Origin: Crotophaga sulcirostris
Lineage: Eukaryota; Chordata; Aves; Cuculiformes; Crotophagidae
Length of the DNA stretch: 64,000 nt
Direction of reading: 5' to 3'
NCBI GenBank assembly: GCA_013397455.1
Contig: VYZB01000339.1
Coordinates: forward strand, 298,085-362,084
Within the stretch, counting starts at the first letter, position 1. The number at the start of each line of letters is the position of its first letter. A program made the translations under genes and the position numbers. Shown piece after piece: positions 13,665 to 25,380 of this stretch. The notes beneath the pieces were generated by a model. The model ran no database searches. It was not told the origin of the DNA and saw only the letters and a list, made by a program, of their open reading frames with translations.

Positions 13665-14114
13665 CACTGATTCTCCTTCCTACAACAAAATGTCCTTGGA
13701 CGTTTTGGTGGTGAGGTTGGGAAGAACCTGTGGAAGCCTGTAACGCTTTCCCTGCCAGACCTCACCTCCTTCCTTCTTCACCCAGAACATGCTGCTGAGT
13801 TCAGGCCAAACCACTGTGACTGGTGGCTCTTCTTTCCTTTGGTAGATGTGCGGCCAGAGAACGAGAAGGCTCCCTGGGACATGTTCTTCTTGCAGACCTT
13901 GAAGGCCATCTACCCAGCCATTAAACAAGTTCCTTCTGAGCATCAAAGGCAGTCTCCCAGCCTGAGGCTTCAAGAGCCTGTGCTGTGACCATTCATATGT
14001 AGCTGTGTCCCCTGAGCAAAGAGGAAACACATCTAATGAGGACCACAAAACCTCTGTCCACAGTTGGCACTCACCAGAGGCCTGGCTGTAGAACAGCCTC
14101 GTGACTGGGGACAA
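13665..14114. other. GC-rich island of unknown origin with open frames on both strands
   Basis: This patch is visibly richer in GC than its neighbours. The plus strand has a 105-codon frame without a stop (13,671-13,988) containing phrases such as FRPNHCDWWLFFPLVDVRPE, but no ATG near its start. The minus strand has a 144-codon frame (14,114-13,680). On the minus strand there is a good 3' splice site (TTTCCTCTTTGCTCAG, last base at 14,012) and two consensus donors: GTGAGT at 13,659-13,664, and another 63 nt upstream of the acceptor. Splicing out that 63-nt piece keeps the frame open. The minus frame stops 18 nt before the downstream donor, which is odd for an internal coding exon. I recognise neither protein. 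It could be a relic of a gene or retrocopy, an exon of a non-coding RNA, an old repeat, or chance in a GC-rich patch. Confidence 0.4.
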
Positions 14115-16384
14115 TGCTGATGATTTGGCCTTGCAATGTCCCTTCCTTCCAAAAGTACAGATAAACCCTGAAGGCTAAGTAGCTATCAAAATATTTCAAA
14201 GCCTTTTGCCTTTTGTTCCTCTCTCTTGTCATTCTCTCGGCATCCCATCTTATATGTTTGTTACACTCAGGTTATAAATGGATACAACTTCAGCATATAT
14301 CAGGAAGGACAAAACGGTTTTATATACAAGGCCACTAAGTTTCATCTCCATATTTCACATACTGGATAACAGCATTTTCTATCATATATTCAGTGAATTA
14401 TGTATCGTTTTTTCTTAAAAAAACACCAACACAAGTATGGTCTTCATTTTTTTCCATAGGCATCTTTGCATCAATTGAGTTAAACTATTAGTGCCCTCAC
14501 AGATCCTTCTGGCATTACTTCAGGTCTCTTGAAAAACAGGAATTGAGCACTTCTGAGTGGTTTCCAGGATGTACAAGTAAGTCCAATGTAGCTGTAGGAA
14601 TTGCCTGATGTAAGGTGGAGAAGCAAAGTCTTGTTGAGAGCTTCCAACAATGTGAAGTAGCTATTTTTAAAGGACAGTGAAAAAATATAAGGAAAAAATA
14701 TAAGGAAAAGATATAGGAAAAGAACCACCTTATTTGATACTGTGTGCAGAGATCCTGATTCCACCTCTTATTCAAAAGTAAGTAGAACGTGAAGTATGTA
14801 AATAGCATTAGGCTGTTTGATCAATCTAGACCCTGCACTATTAGACTGAAAAATACATTTTTACTTCTAAATACTACTCCTTTGATTCCTATTTGTACAC
14901 TCAGCTCATAGAAAGAAAATCTCTCTCTCTATTTATATCCTGGAAGCTGACATCCTTTTATATAATTTTTATTTCACTCTTTCTGAATGGAAGCAGGCTA
15001 CAGTACTGTGCAAAGACATTTCTGTCTCCCAGCTCCCTGTCTCGTATGACTGAAGCAATCAGTTCGGCACAGCATGATGGAGAAAGGGCAGATTGAACAG
15101 ATGATTCAGAGGTGAGATGAGGACAAATGAATGTTTAAATTGGGGGTGGGGGGCTTGGCTTGAGTTAACTTTTATAAAGCTTTCCTAAATAATAAACTTT
15201 CTTCTTGTTTTCAAACTCAGCTGGTTTTCCTGAGCATGAATGAATCATTTGTTTGTGGCAAATTTGTTTGCAGCTGCTTTAATAGTTGACAATAACAATT
15301 CATTATATTAGTTTTGCTCAGGTACTAGTTTTTCTCAGAGACATCGGGTAATTTAGTTGAATACATGCTATACATCTGTTGACTTGGTTGACTAAAAACT
15401 ATTTAGTATATCTTGTATCAAAACAGTATGGAAAACGTAGCTTTGACTCAGTGGAGGTTTCATGGTAAACAGCTCAGTATAATTATTTAGGTATTAACCT
15501 GTTTGATCATGAAATATTCATGGTCATACCTAAGAATAAATGTCAGTACTGCTTATTATATGTCAGACAGCTTATTATACCCAGGACATTATCTGTGATT
15601 TGCTTGAGCAATTATTTACTTGCACACACTTAAGTAACATTTCTGCCTGTTGTAATGTGCTAAGCATCTTTGTGCATAGTGCTATACTGCTTTTTCCTGT
15701 AGAAAAGATCCTCTTGACTGAGATCATGGTTATTGGTCTTCACTGGACTTTGTCACTGACTTTTGGAAAAACAAGAGTAATGTTTATTTGTGAGTAGATA
15801 TTTGACATTTGAGCCCTGTAAAAAAATTCTTTGATATTCAACATCTTACACATGCATGTAAACTTAGTACAACACAAAGCTTTCTTGCCTTAAAGGCAAA
15901 GTATGTTACACAGGCCTCATATCCTTTAACTAAATAGAGTAGGGGTAGAAGTTTCAAGGAAAAAAAAAAAAAGGAAAAGGTTGCATAGGTGTCAGAAATT
16001 CGTTAATGCTGGCTGATGCCTTTTGTTGAATTTTATATGCAACTTCAAATTGCATGTTGCAATTGCACAGATGTAAATAGCACATTCAGTAGGCAGTTAA
16101 CCTTCACATAGGGAGTATGGAGGTTTGTAGGGGGCTGCTTAGCAATAGTGGGCCAGTTCCCAGATGGAATAAGCTGGAATAAACTGGAACAGTTCTTATA
16201 GAGTGTTACATCTAGTGCATGTGTCCTAGCATTTGTACAGCTCCAAGCATTTGTGCTTGTCAGTGTTAGGGAGAGCGCATGAGAGTAAATGGACCTTTGG
16301 TCTGATTCAGTGCAACCATTTTTACATGAATGGTAAATTTTATTGTTTTCCCACTATTATCATAATGTTATTAATGGTGAATAA
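14115..16384. other. Unique AT-rich DNA, no gene seen
   Basis: No exon or transposon is recognised. It holds a three-copy tandem of a roughly 13-bp A-rich unit at 14,679-14,716, listed separately, and an A-run near 15,960. The overlapping minus-strand frames at 14,480-14,808 are low-complexity Phe/Leu/Tyr-rich translations of that A-rich DNA. Confidence 0.65.
14679..14716. repeat. 13-bp tandem repeat, three copies
   Basis: Two identical 13-bp units (GAAAAAATATAAG) at 14,679-14,691 and 14,692-14,704 are followed by a diverged 12-bp unit (GAAAAGATATAG) at 14,705-14,716. It is a small A-rich minisatellite. Confidence 0.9.
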
Positions 16385-16425
16385 TTTATTATTATTATTG
16401 TTGTTGTGACTGTTGTTGTTGTTAG
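16385..16425. repeat. Compound (ATT)n / (GTT)n microsatellite
   Basis: Repeated ATT units run into GTT units, are interrupted by GTGACT, and resume as GTT. On the minus strand this is AAC/AAT repeats that follow directly after the GC-rich patch at 16.43-16.87 kb, the position a retroposon tail would occupy. Confidence 0.9.
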
Positions 16426-16429
16426 TTCA

Positions 16430-16875
16430 CAAGCATAGGCAGACAAAGCCTAGGCACACATTCTGCTCCACAGACCAGCTTCTGCCAGGGTAAGAGGTAT
16501 CTCAACAGCACTGGCACTGGGCTTAGCAAGTACAGCACAGCTTTCCCCTGCACACGTCTTTGGAGCTGTGCTTGTGGCATCCTCACCCTTTAGAGTACCA
16601 GTGAATGGTTGTTGAGGTCTCTCTGGTACCTCGTTGTTGATGCTGGAAACAATTTGATGCTGTTGTGGTGAGCTCCACCTGAACCTGCTGCAGGTGCAAC
16701 ACACTCCAGCTACAGTGGGATGTGAAGCAAGCTTTGCATCCTTGCCAGCCCCAGCATTTGCAGGTATGACCCCCATCTGAAGCCTCTGTGTGAATAATGC
16801 AAAATACTGGATCACATCCCACTCACCTTCTCTCTGGCCCTCAGCTGGTGAAACAGGCATTAGAATGGGGTCCAG
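16430..16875. other. GC-richer patch, origin unknown
   Basis: This stretch has higher GC than its flanks and a 136-codon minus-strand frame (16,860-16,450), plus a shorter frame in another register. Neither translation contains a domain I recognise. The patch ends next to a trinucleotide repeat that would lie at its 3' side when read on the minus strand. An old retroposed sequence is possible, but I see no target-site duplication or family match. Confidence 0.35.
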
Positions 16876-19556
16876 TGTATCTAAATGGAGTCTGTTCTTT
16901 TAGTACACCAGTTAACAGCAGGCCTATGTTTATGAACGTATTCAGATTAGCAATGGGGAAGCAAGTTATCACCTCAGTCGTAGGATCAATTAAAGTCTGA
17001 TGTTCCAACTCTGATAAGAGATACCTGTATCCATCAGTATTTCTGTTTGAATTCAGAACTGTTTATTTTAGGTATAGTAGAAATTATATAGTGTGTTACT
17101 CCATGCAAATGAGGATATCAGACTCTGACCCAGAGTTTGCTAATGATAGAGGAATAGAAAAACATTTCTGTGAGATCGACACTGAATTGCCATTTTTTGG
17201 GGGTAAGACCAATTGGCCAAGTATCTGTAAAATTCTCAGGTCTCACAGGAGTCTAGAGACATTTTTTTTAAAAAAAAGCTCCTACTCTATGTCATAGGAT
17301 ATTTGCGCTTATTAATTAGCATCTTGGGAAGACTATTTCAAGAACATATGTAGGAGCAGTCTCGTTAATTAGGGAATATCAGAAACCATAAATCAATATA
17401 GTTTGGAAGTACATTTATTTTTTGATGTAGATTATTTAATCCAGACACAGCATTTAGTGTAATACTTGACCTAGTTCTCTGTTTCAGTAGCTGAATCTAC
17501 AGGGCCAATTCATATCTCAGCCAATTTACCAATGAGATGGATGTTACATGGTTATCAAGAGCATCAACATTAAAATAGAAAAAATAAATAAAAGTATTAA
17601 GGTAGTGCTATGTTCAAGTAGACTGGTCAGAAGCATTACATTTCCATCGAATATATAAGTTAATTAATAAAAAGAAAACTGGACTACTAATATTGACCAC
17701 AAGTTTTGGGGTTTTATTTTTTTTTATTGTTCTAATTGCATAATAAAATTATTTCTGTTAATTCATTTGCTACAGTTGTTCCTTCTGCTGGCAGTGAAGA
17801 ACAGGTGAGGACCTGTTAAATTTTAGAGTTTAATAGCACCCTGGCACAAGTCTTCTACGTTTCCTGTCTTCCTCCTGAAAGAGGGTGGTTTGTACAGGGA
17901 CTTCTAGCAGATAGAAAGACATCATATATGAGATTGTATATTTCTCATGTTAGACCTACCAAGATCTGTATCATTAGTGATCCAGCTTTTATGTTAATGT
18001 CTCAGGTGATGGCCTCGGTGATATATCGTTCTGTGTTTTTATGGAAACTTTAAGTGCTATGACGAAATCTGTCCTTTTTGCTTAACTGCCTTTTTATTGT
18101 TCTCCTTCATGGCTTCCTGAAGTACAAAATACTCAGGACACATTCCATTTGCTGATCCATTTGCTTTAGTCACTCATTCAGTCTCATGTTTTGCTTCTGT
18201 GCAATCATTTAAATAAACACAGGAAAACACACACTATTAACCATTATAATTTCTTGTTACCTTTTACGAGTAAGAGAAGAAATTAAATAGTAGAGTGGGA
18301 TAGAGCAGGAAACTCTTGCCCAGTAGGAGCAAGAACAGGCATTTTACTATGGCATCACCACTGTTATAATAACTTCCCTGCTCATGTATCCTGCTGCTAT
18401 AATAGCCCCCTGCTTCTAATGTTCCTTATTTCTGCCCCTAGTTTTGTGTTGGTTCTTCACAGGTACAGTTTAATTCATTGTCTGGGAATGACGCTTTTGA
18501 AGGAGCATGTATTATGTGACATGCGGGTTATATATGTGAAAGGATGTTATTTTAAAAACATTCTTCTTGTTTGTGAATATCAGGAAATGATCCTTTAACC
18601 TATGGGCATGATCACTGGGGAGCAGAGAGACCAGGAGGTAAGTTCAGGTGGAACAGACAGGAAGAGAGGACGCTGGGGCTGAAGGGAAAAAAGATATAAA
18701 AGAAAGGAAGTAGAAGCTAATTTCTGGCTTTCCCTTTCTAACATCCCCAAAGCATTTACTCTGTCTGTGAGCTACTGTATGCAATGTTTTAAAATTCTGT
18801 GTCTCACTAAAACTAAAATTTTGTGTACACGAACACTTGGGGAAAACACAATGTGCCCCACTTTACAGGTTCTCAGATTCTTGACACTGGTGCTCATAGT
18901 TTCCTCTAGGAAGTTTATTCTCACATGTGGTGTTAATACAAGAAAAAACACACAAATCCCAAAAACCTAATTCTTTAATTTGTACATCAAATCAGAAGAC
19001 ACTAGTCAGATATTTTTTCCTTCTCTTATCTATTTTTTTAATTAATATTGGTAGTGTAGAAAGTATATTCTAATTAGAACAGCTCTTCATTTGAGAAGTA
19101 TCACATGTGAGGTCATTAAAGGAATCTTGCTTCCATCCTTTGGCCAGTATCAGAAGCATTGTAAACTGAGATTTCTTTTCAGTCTACCTCTGCACAATGT
19201 TTTTTCATGAGCACATTTTTTTTCTAAGCATCAGGTTCAGACTTTTAAGGAAACAGCTTCATTCTCAGTAGGAATTCAAGGACTTAACAGCCTGTTGACT
19301 TTGAAAAAAATCGAGAATTAATGAAATGGATTATTGGATGGACTTGAATCAAGAACAAACTGTTTTTGACTCAGAGTCCAACCATTTCGGTTCACAGCAG
19401 TTAGTTGTTTTTAAATTAATGACATGTTCAATAAGTTTATAGAAATCTGTGAAAGATGTCCAACTACACAGGTATCTATGGGGCTATGTATTAACCTAGA
19501 CTACCAGTGTGCCTTTAAAACAAAAAATTAACAAAGTTTTAATAACTTCAAGACAT
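16876..19556. other. Unique AT-rich DNA, no gene seen
   Basis: No transposon is recognised. At 18,584-18,637 a 54-bp segment lies between a plausible acceptor (TTTGTGAATATCAG) and a perfect donor (GGAG|GTAAGT), with one reading frame open through it. A single such pair is expected by chance in a window this long. Confidence 0.6.
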
Positions 19557-19640
19557 GATAGAATCATAGAATCATTTAGATTGGAAAAGACCTTTAAGAT
19601 CTTAGAGTCCTGCCATAAACCTAACACTGCCAAGTCCACT
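19557..19640 (-). mobile_element. CR1 LINE, 3'-end fragment
   Basis: Read on the minus strand this is the last part of a CR1 retrotransposon. On the plus strand it starts with the 8-bp tail units (GATAGAAT CATAGAAT), then text typical of avian CR1 (TTGGAAAAGACCTTTAAGATC, then CCTAACACTGCCAAGTCCAC). CR1 elements insert as 5'-truncated copies with an 8-bp terminal repeat and usually no clear target duplication, which fits. Only about 85 bp is preserved. An 80-codon minus-strand frame and a 77-codon plus-strand frame run through it and are meaningless. Confidence 0.92.
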
Positions 19641-22600
19641 GCAAGTTGGATTCCTAAAAAGCTTGGAAATGTGAAATACAGCATTGAGAAACTAAATATG
19701 AAAATTTTGAATAAAACAAAAAAATTACAAGAACACACATAACAGGATACTAGAATGTTAGTTGCATAGGACAGTTAAAAATACTTATGTGCCTGTCTCT
19801 TTTCCTAGCTAAATAAACATTGTAATTTCTTGGGTGAATTTCTATAACCATAAATTTTGTAGGAAAAAATGCCAAATAATATAGTGCAGTTGTTTGTTTT
19901 TTAACTTAATATTAAATGCTTCAATAGTCAAAAGATAATACATAGAATACAAAAAAGGAAATAGCAAAGAGATACAAAGGGACAAATCCCCGGAGTGAAT
20001 ATGTGCTAGAGAAATATTTATTTTAAAATAGGTCACCCTTGCATCACTTCATTGATAAATGTTGCCAATATTAACTCAGAGCTGAGGTACATGAGTAGCT
20101 TTTCAGAAACATGGTAAAAAAATCCTGTCCCCTCCCAAATGTGGGATAGCAGGAAATGTAAGCATGCAAGTAGAATGGGAATAAAAGAATAGATTGAAGT
20201 GATGACACCGACGAAGATTACAGAAAAGAGGTGTTTCAATGCTCACTTCACCTCTTTAGTACTAATAAATTTCAAGTATACCTCTACATATATTTGGTGC
20301 ATAGTACTCAGAAGGAACACAACCCCTGTTTCTTGTTGCAACATCTTCATTTTGCAATCCTTTACAAAGTTGTTAAATTTCCCACCTAATAATCATAGCA
20401 ACTCTTCAAAAATTTTTGTATCTCATATCAATTGAAAAATAAGTGTTGACAGAAAAAGCTTTTTGGAAGAGTTTCCTGTCCCACAGCTGGAAAGTATGGC
20501 ATGATATAGTGTGTCCAGCTGCTGGTCCAGATAGTGTGAGCACAGAAGTTTATTGTATAGCTTCTGAACTAGCAAGGCACTGGATAATACACTGTACTAT
20601 TACATATTAATATATGCAGTAATGTATGTATCATTATAGCATATAATATAGGTAGATCACAAGAAAAAGCATTTCAGATGAATATAATCCTTTTCAAGTA
20701 CCCTAAGGGCGACATGATTTGAAAAGAGCTCTGACACAATGGTCCAATGAGCACTATGAATAAAAGGCGTAAAAGGTGTGCAGCATTACTACAAGTTATT
20801 TTACAGACAAGTATTTGAGTATTGGTAATTGCTAGGTTATCCCACTGAAACAATAGCTGTAATAATTTTCTAGACTTACACACAATTAGGAGAAGTAGAC
20901 TGCTTGACCTATAACCCATCTGATGTAAAAAAAAAGAGGCAGCGAACATTATACTCTAAATATCCTCACTGAAAGCTGTTGACATGCAGGTTTTTTTTGC
21001 AAAGCCTTTTCCTTTTTTCTTCCCCTTAACAATGATGAAATGGAAATTATTTTTCTTGCTGAGTTATCACCTCTTTTTCTGAGTATCGATAAACTACTTA
21101 CTGATTACTGTCTGAAAGGAATGATCAGCTGTATGTTTGCATGTTTGGAAATAGTCAAAGGACACTCAGAAAAATAAATGAGAATGCTTTCTGGTTGTCT
21201 ATGTCCCTGAATCAAAACAAAAAAAAATGTAGTTTCTACTGTCTGCATTTAATAACATTCACATAGCAATTAAGGATCTAATCTTTGTATTCATTAATAT
21301 AAATCCTGTCATGATGAGGTGTACATAGGAGGTATTTTAGCCTGATATGCCTGTGCCTAATACACAATAGAAGACAATTTGTTTGCTGCCACTTCTCTTT
21401 GAACTGAACATGGTCCTATTTGCACATCCCTGAAGAATTTGATGCAACAGACTGTGCTTCATGCCACATATGCTTCCCTTGGTCTAATCTGAACTGATTA
21501 ATCTGAATTTTCCCCTCTCCTGGTAACTGTGAGACAAGTCACATGTTTTGTCTGGACTTTTAAGATTTTACATCTTTAAAAATCATTAATAGGTCCAAGA
21601 TTGACTGAAAGCTAATAAAAAAAGTGTCACCATCCACCTTCTTAACATATCGTTACTAGAAACAGGAGAAAATGCTGCTTCTGCTTTAAATGAGGCAACA
21701 CAGCTTCTTGGAGCAGTCTGTCTTAATAGCCCAGTGACTGGGTATGACTAAAAAATTCACATTAGATCAAAGGAGTGTGAAGGTAGTGATTGAACCAATA
21801 AAGGACAAGCACAAAACATGATTTAGGTCTGATGGGCGGGAGGGGGAAGTTGTCCTTTGATTCCAGATACTTCTCACTCCTTTCATAAGGACATGGGTGA
21901 GGTGTGAGGGAGTTCATGAGCTCCAAAATTTCTTCTCAGGTAAAACCCTAGCATGACTCATTAGAGAAATGATCCTATAACTTCTGAAGGATTTGAACTT
22001 TCACTGTGCTTCATTTTTCCCCTCATTCCTCCTCATAGCAAGGAAAGTTGGATTCATCACCAGGATGATTCATGCTCTGACTGTCAGAGGGTCTGTTGCA
22101 CGGCAAAATTTCACTTAGATGACTAAATCGGAAAATCAGATATTTCAGGGAGATTCCCCTTTGTAACATCAACACTGGCAAAAGTCATCATCCACCTCCT
22201 GGATGGATTTATTTAATGTTATTACTGTTTTTCCGTTTCTACAATTCTGTACTATGGACATGTAGGCTACAAAATATAGGGTACATTATTAACATTCTTT
22301 TCTGAAGTCACTAAGTATGAAAAACTAAAACTGCCAGAAAAGCAAACGCTTAAGAATATAATTGAATTCTCTGAAATACTGTGGACCAAAGGTTGCTTTG
22401 ATCCAGGAATACAGGACAAACTTGCTGGAGTCTACTGTAACTTTGCTGTACACAGATAAAATGACATTGTTATGGTTTCCAGACTACCCTAAATACCTGT
22501 AATACCTTGGCTAGTAGATGATTCTATCAACTTCACATATAGAAAGTATTGAAAACAGAACTTGAAATACTACAAAAGTCTCTTTGGATATTTTTCACAG

Positions 22601-24890
22601 TTGCCAAAGGATGTTTGTCATAATCTTCATATCTTCTAGTCCAGTGAGAGAAGAATACTTCATTAGGTTGCATCTTGACTACCAAAGGGTAGAGAGCCTA
22701 GGCCTATCTAGAGTACACTTGAATCTCAACAATGAAATTTGTTTAAAAAAAGTTTTGTGAACAGGTGTCATATCTTAGGTCACCATCCAAAGAAAGACAT
22801 TTTTCAGATGGTTCTGAGTGAGAAAAAGCCTGAGAGTTAAAAGGGAAGTTGATTTAGAATGTTTTTGGCATCAATTATGACAGACATGTTTGCTATTATA
22901 ATAATGACCCTGTTTCATACTTCACTATATACATTGGGTGGTATAGGGTGTTAGACATAAAGGTTTCAAAAAGAAAAACACATTTTTTATATTCAAAAAT
23001 GTCTGCATGTGCTTCCAAATATAAGCATGTTTCAAAGCTCTAATTACTATATGAAGTCAATTGATAAGAGGGGAGGGTGGCAGGTGTAAAGAATTAGATA
23101 ACGGAAAGAAAGGAAGTTAGGAGTTATTAAGAAGAAGAATAATTCTGTAATGAATCTACTAGCTGTTCTGCAGGAAGAGAGCATCTGGATACGTGCAGAA
23201 ATAAAACATATGGTAATATGTTTGTAAGATAGTGAGACACATTATTTTAAATATGTTGAAAAATATGGCATCTAATGTACACTTTTTTATGAACATCTAT
23301 AAATATTTATCAATGAAATATATTGAAACATATACTTGTCAAGTATATGTTTTCTCCTTGAAAAGAGGATTTATAATGTGAAGTGCTCAGTAATCTTACT
23401 AGATGACTCAGAGGAACAAGTGTTCTGGGCCGAATGATAAGTTTATGACTTCTGTTGACTTCAAAAAGAAATGGATTTTAATTTTGAAAGTACAAAAGTA
23501 AAACTGCATTGTTTCTGTAACTCACATTGAAAAACATCATCAATTAGTCACCGTTATGCTCATGCTCTTGATTACATCCAGAACTGCAGTAACTATCCAG
23601 ACAGACAAAAAGGCTCTTTTCAAATATCCTGGTAGAGAGAAAAAAATTCTTTTTTATTTAGCCAAGACTATGGTTCTCCCAGTCAGTTCTGACTGATAGG
23701 TTCCATTTCTACTGGGAAGCAGCCAGTTTATCTTCATCCCTACCCAAAAATAGAGAAGAGAGTGGCAAGATGAAAAGAGGATGGAGAGGTGATTATTTAC
23801 CAATTTGACACTCTACTGGGGAAGTGTTTGTCTGTGGGATACTGACTGTCAGTGTGATTTGTAGATGAAGCTAAAGTTAATGAGTCTATCCTTGATCTCT
23901 GTAGAGATTTTTTAGAAATAAATGGCTCCTCCTTTTCACTGAAAACAAGCTAAGCAAATATGTTCCTCTGTTTGTGATTTCCTGAGGCCAAATGTAGAAA
24001 AGAGATTGACAGATTGTCTTGTCCCATATCAGAACAATAACCTTAAAGGCATTTGAGGTAATTGTCCCTTAGTTCTTGTTTCTGTATTGATAAGAGAGAT
24101 TTTAATCACAAACACATCAAACTTCATTAAAATCTTCTAATTCTCGTGTCACAATGTGAATTTCTGGAATGGAGGTATCTGTATCTGAGGTGTTCATCTC
24201 AACTTACTTGGTAAGTAATGGAAGAATGGAGGCTGTTAGCTCTTGATCTATCCCCATCTATGACTCCTAGACATCCAAGAGTATAGAGATGCACTATTCT
24301 TCATTCACTGGGTTCTGTCACTTTTCATGGGTAAGATTGATAATAGCAATGATCAGGGAGTAAATCAATAAAACTTGTACAGCTATATAGTTAAACATCT
24401 TGGATGAGAAGAAGCCAGAGGAAAATCCACTAGGAAATACATATTTCCATTTTCCAAGCTGTAAGGGAAAAAAAGAGAATAAGTTGAAATTAATCCAAAT
24501 ATTAAAAGTGCTTTCACGAAATACAGTTTGTCCACTGCGTGTATCAGAGTATATTCAGTTAGACACATCATGCACCACAGCAGTTGGTGCAGACAACCTC
24601 AAAAAGTCACCAACAAAGTTTTTGTTAATTAGCTCCTTCACTAGACTTTAATATGTGGGGAGAAATATGCACATGCAAATCGTGACTGACTTGCTTTCTA
24701 TTGCTAGACATGAAAGAGACTTTCCTGCATCCAAGTACTTTTAGGTAGTTGACTCCACATAGCAATTGCAAGCACTGGGAAATATCCCTAAGAAGAAAAA
24801 AAGAAACTTCTCAGCCATCACACTTTCTGTTTTCCCGCACACTTCTTGTATTTTTATTCAGCTTTTACAAAAACATTTAGTGTTTGTACT
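19641..24890. other. Unique AT-rich DNA, no gene seen
   Basis: No exon or transposon is recognised. Very few open frames even reach 60 codons between 21.0 and 24.3 kb. It contains a long perfect inverted repeat at 23,326-23,352, listed separately. Confidence 0.7.
23326..23352. repeat. Perfect 12-bp inverted repeat with 3-nt loop
   Basis: The arms AAACATATACTT and AAGTATATGTTT are exact reverse complements separated by GTC, giving a 27-base hairpin. There is no T-run or promoter context to suggest a terminator-like or small-RNA role. Confidence 0.97.
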
Positions 24891-25380
24891 GATTTTGGTT
24901 GCAATAGAGTTAGTTTCTTCAGAGTAGCTCATGTACAGTGCTATGTTTTCAATTTGTGATCAAAACAGGGTTAAAGTTCTAGTTGTTGATGAGCAGTGCT
25001 TACACAGCATCAAAGCCACCTCTGTTTCTCACTCTGCCCTACCAGTAAATAGGCTGGGGGTGCACAAGAAGTTGAGAGGTAACACAGCAGGACAGTTGAC
25101 CCCAACTGACTGCAGGAGTATCCCATGCCGTATGATGTTGTTCTTAGCAATAAAATCTGAGGGAAAGGGGGAGGAAGAGGAAGACATTCAAAGTGATGAT
25201 GTTTGTCCGCCTAAGCCATTGTTATGCATGATGGAGCCCTGCTTTCCTGAAAATGTCTAAACACCTGCCTTCCAATGGGCAGTAATCAATGAATTCCTTA
25301 TTTTGCTTTGCCTGTGTGTGCAGCTCTTGTTTTACCTGTTGTCTGTCCTTACATACACTGTGAGTTTTCTCACTTTTATC
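24891..25380 (+). mobile_element. Degraded endogenous-retrovirus LTR (ERVL-type), 3' end missing
   Basis: The text follows, at moderate divergence, an LTR family I know from bird genomes: ATAGAGTTAGTTTCTTC near the start, then GAGCAGTGCTTACACAG, GCTGGGGGTGCACAAGAAG, an AGCAATAAAATCTG segment with the poly(A) signal AATAAA at 25,149-25,154, then ATGGAGCCCTGCTTTCCTG and GAGTTTTCTCACTTTTA. The match stops near 25,380, so the usual LTR 3' end is absent and no retroviral interior follows. The family name is from memory and is not certain. The 109-codon frame at 24,931-25,260 lies inside this LTR and is not a gene. Confidence 0.82.
25149..25154 (+). promoter_or_regulatory. LTR poly(A) signal AATAAA
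   Basis: This canonical hexamer lies at the position expected in the degraded ERVL-type LTR. It fixes the LTR orientation as plus. Confidence 0.75.

Noticed and set aside
24931..25260. 109-codon plus-strand open frame
   Set aside because: Lies entirely inside a degraded ERVL-type LTR.
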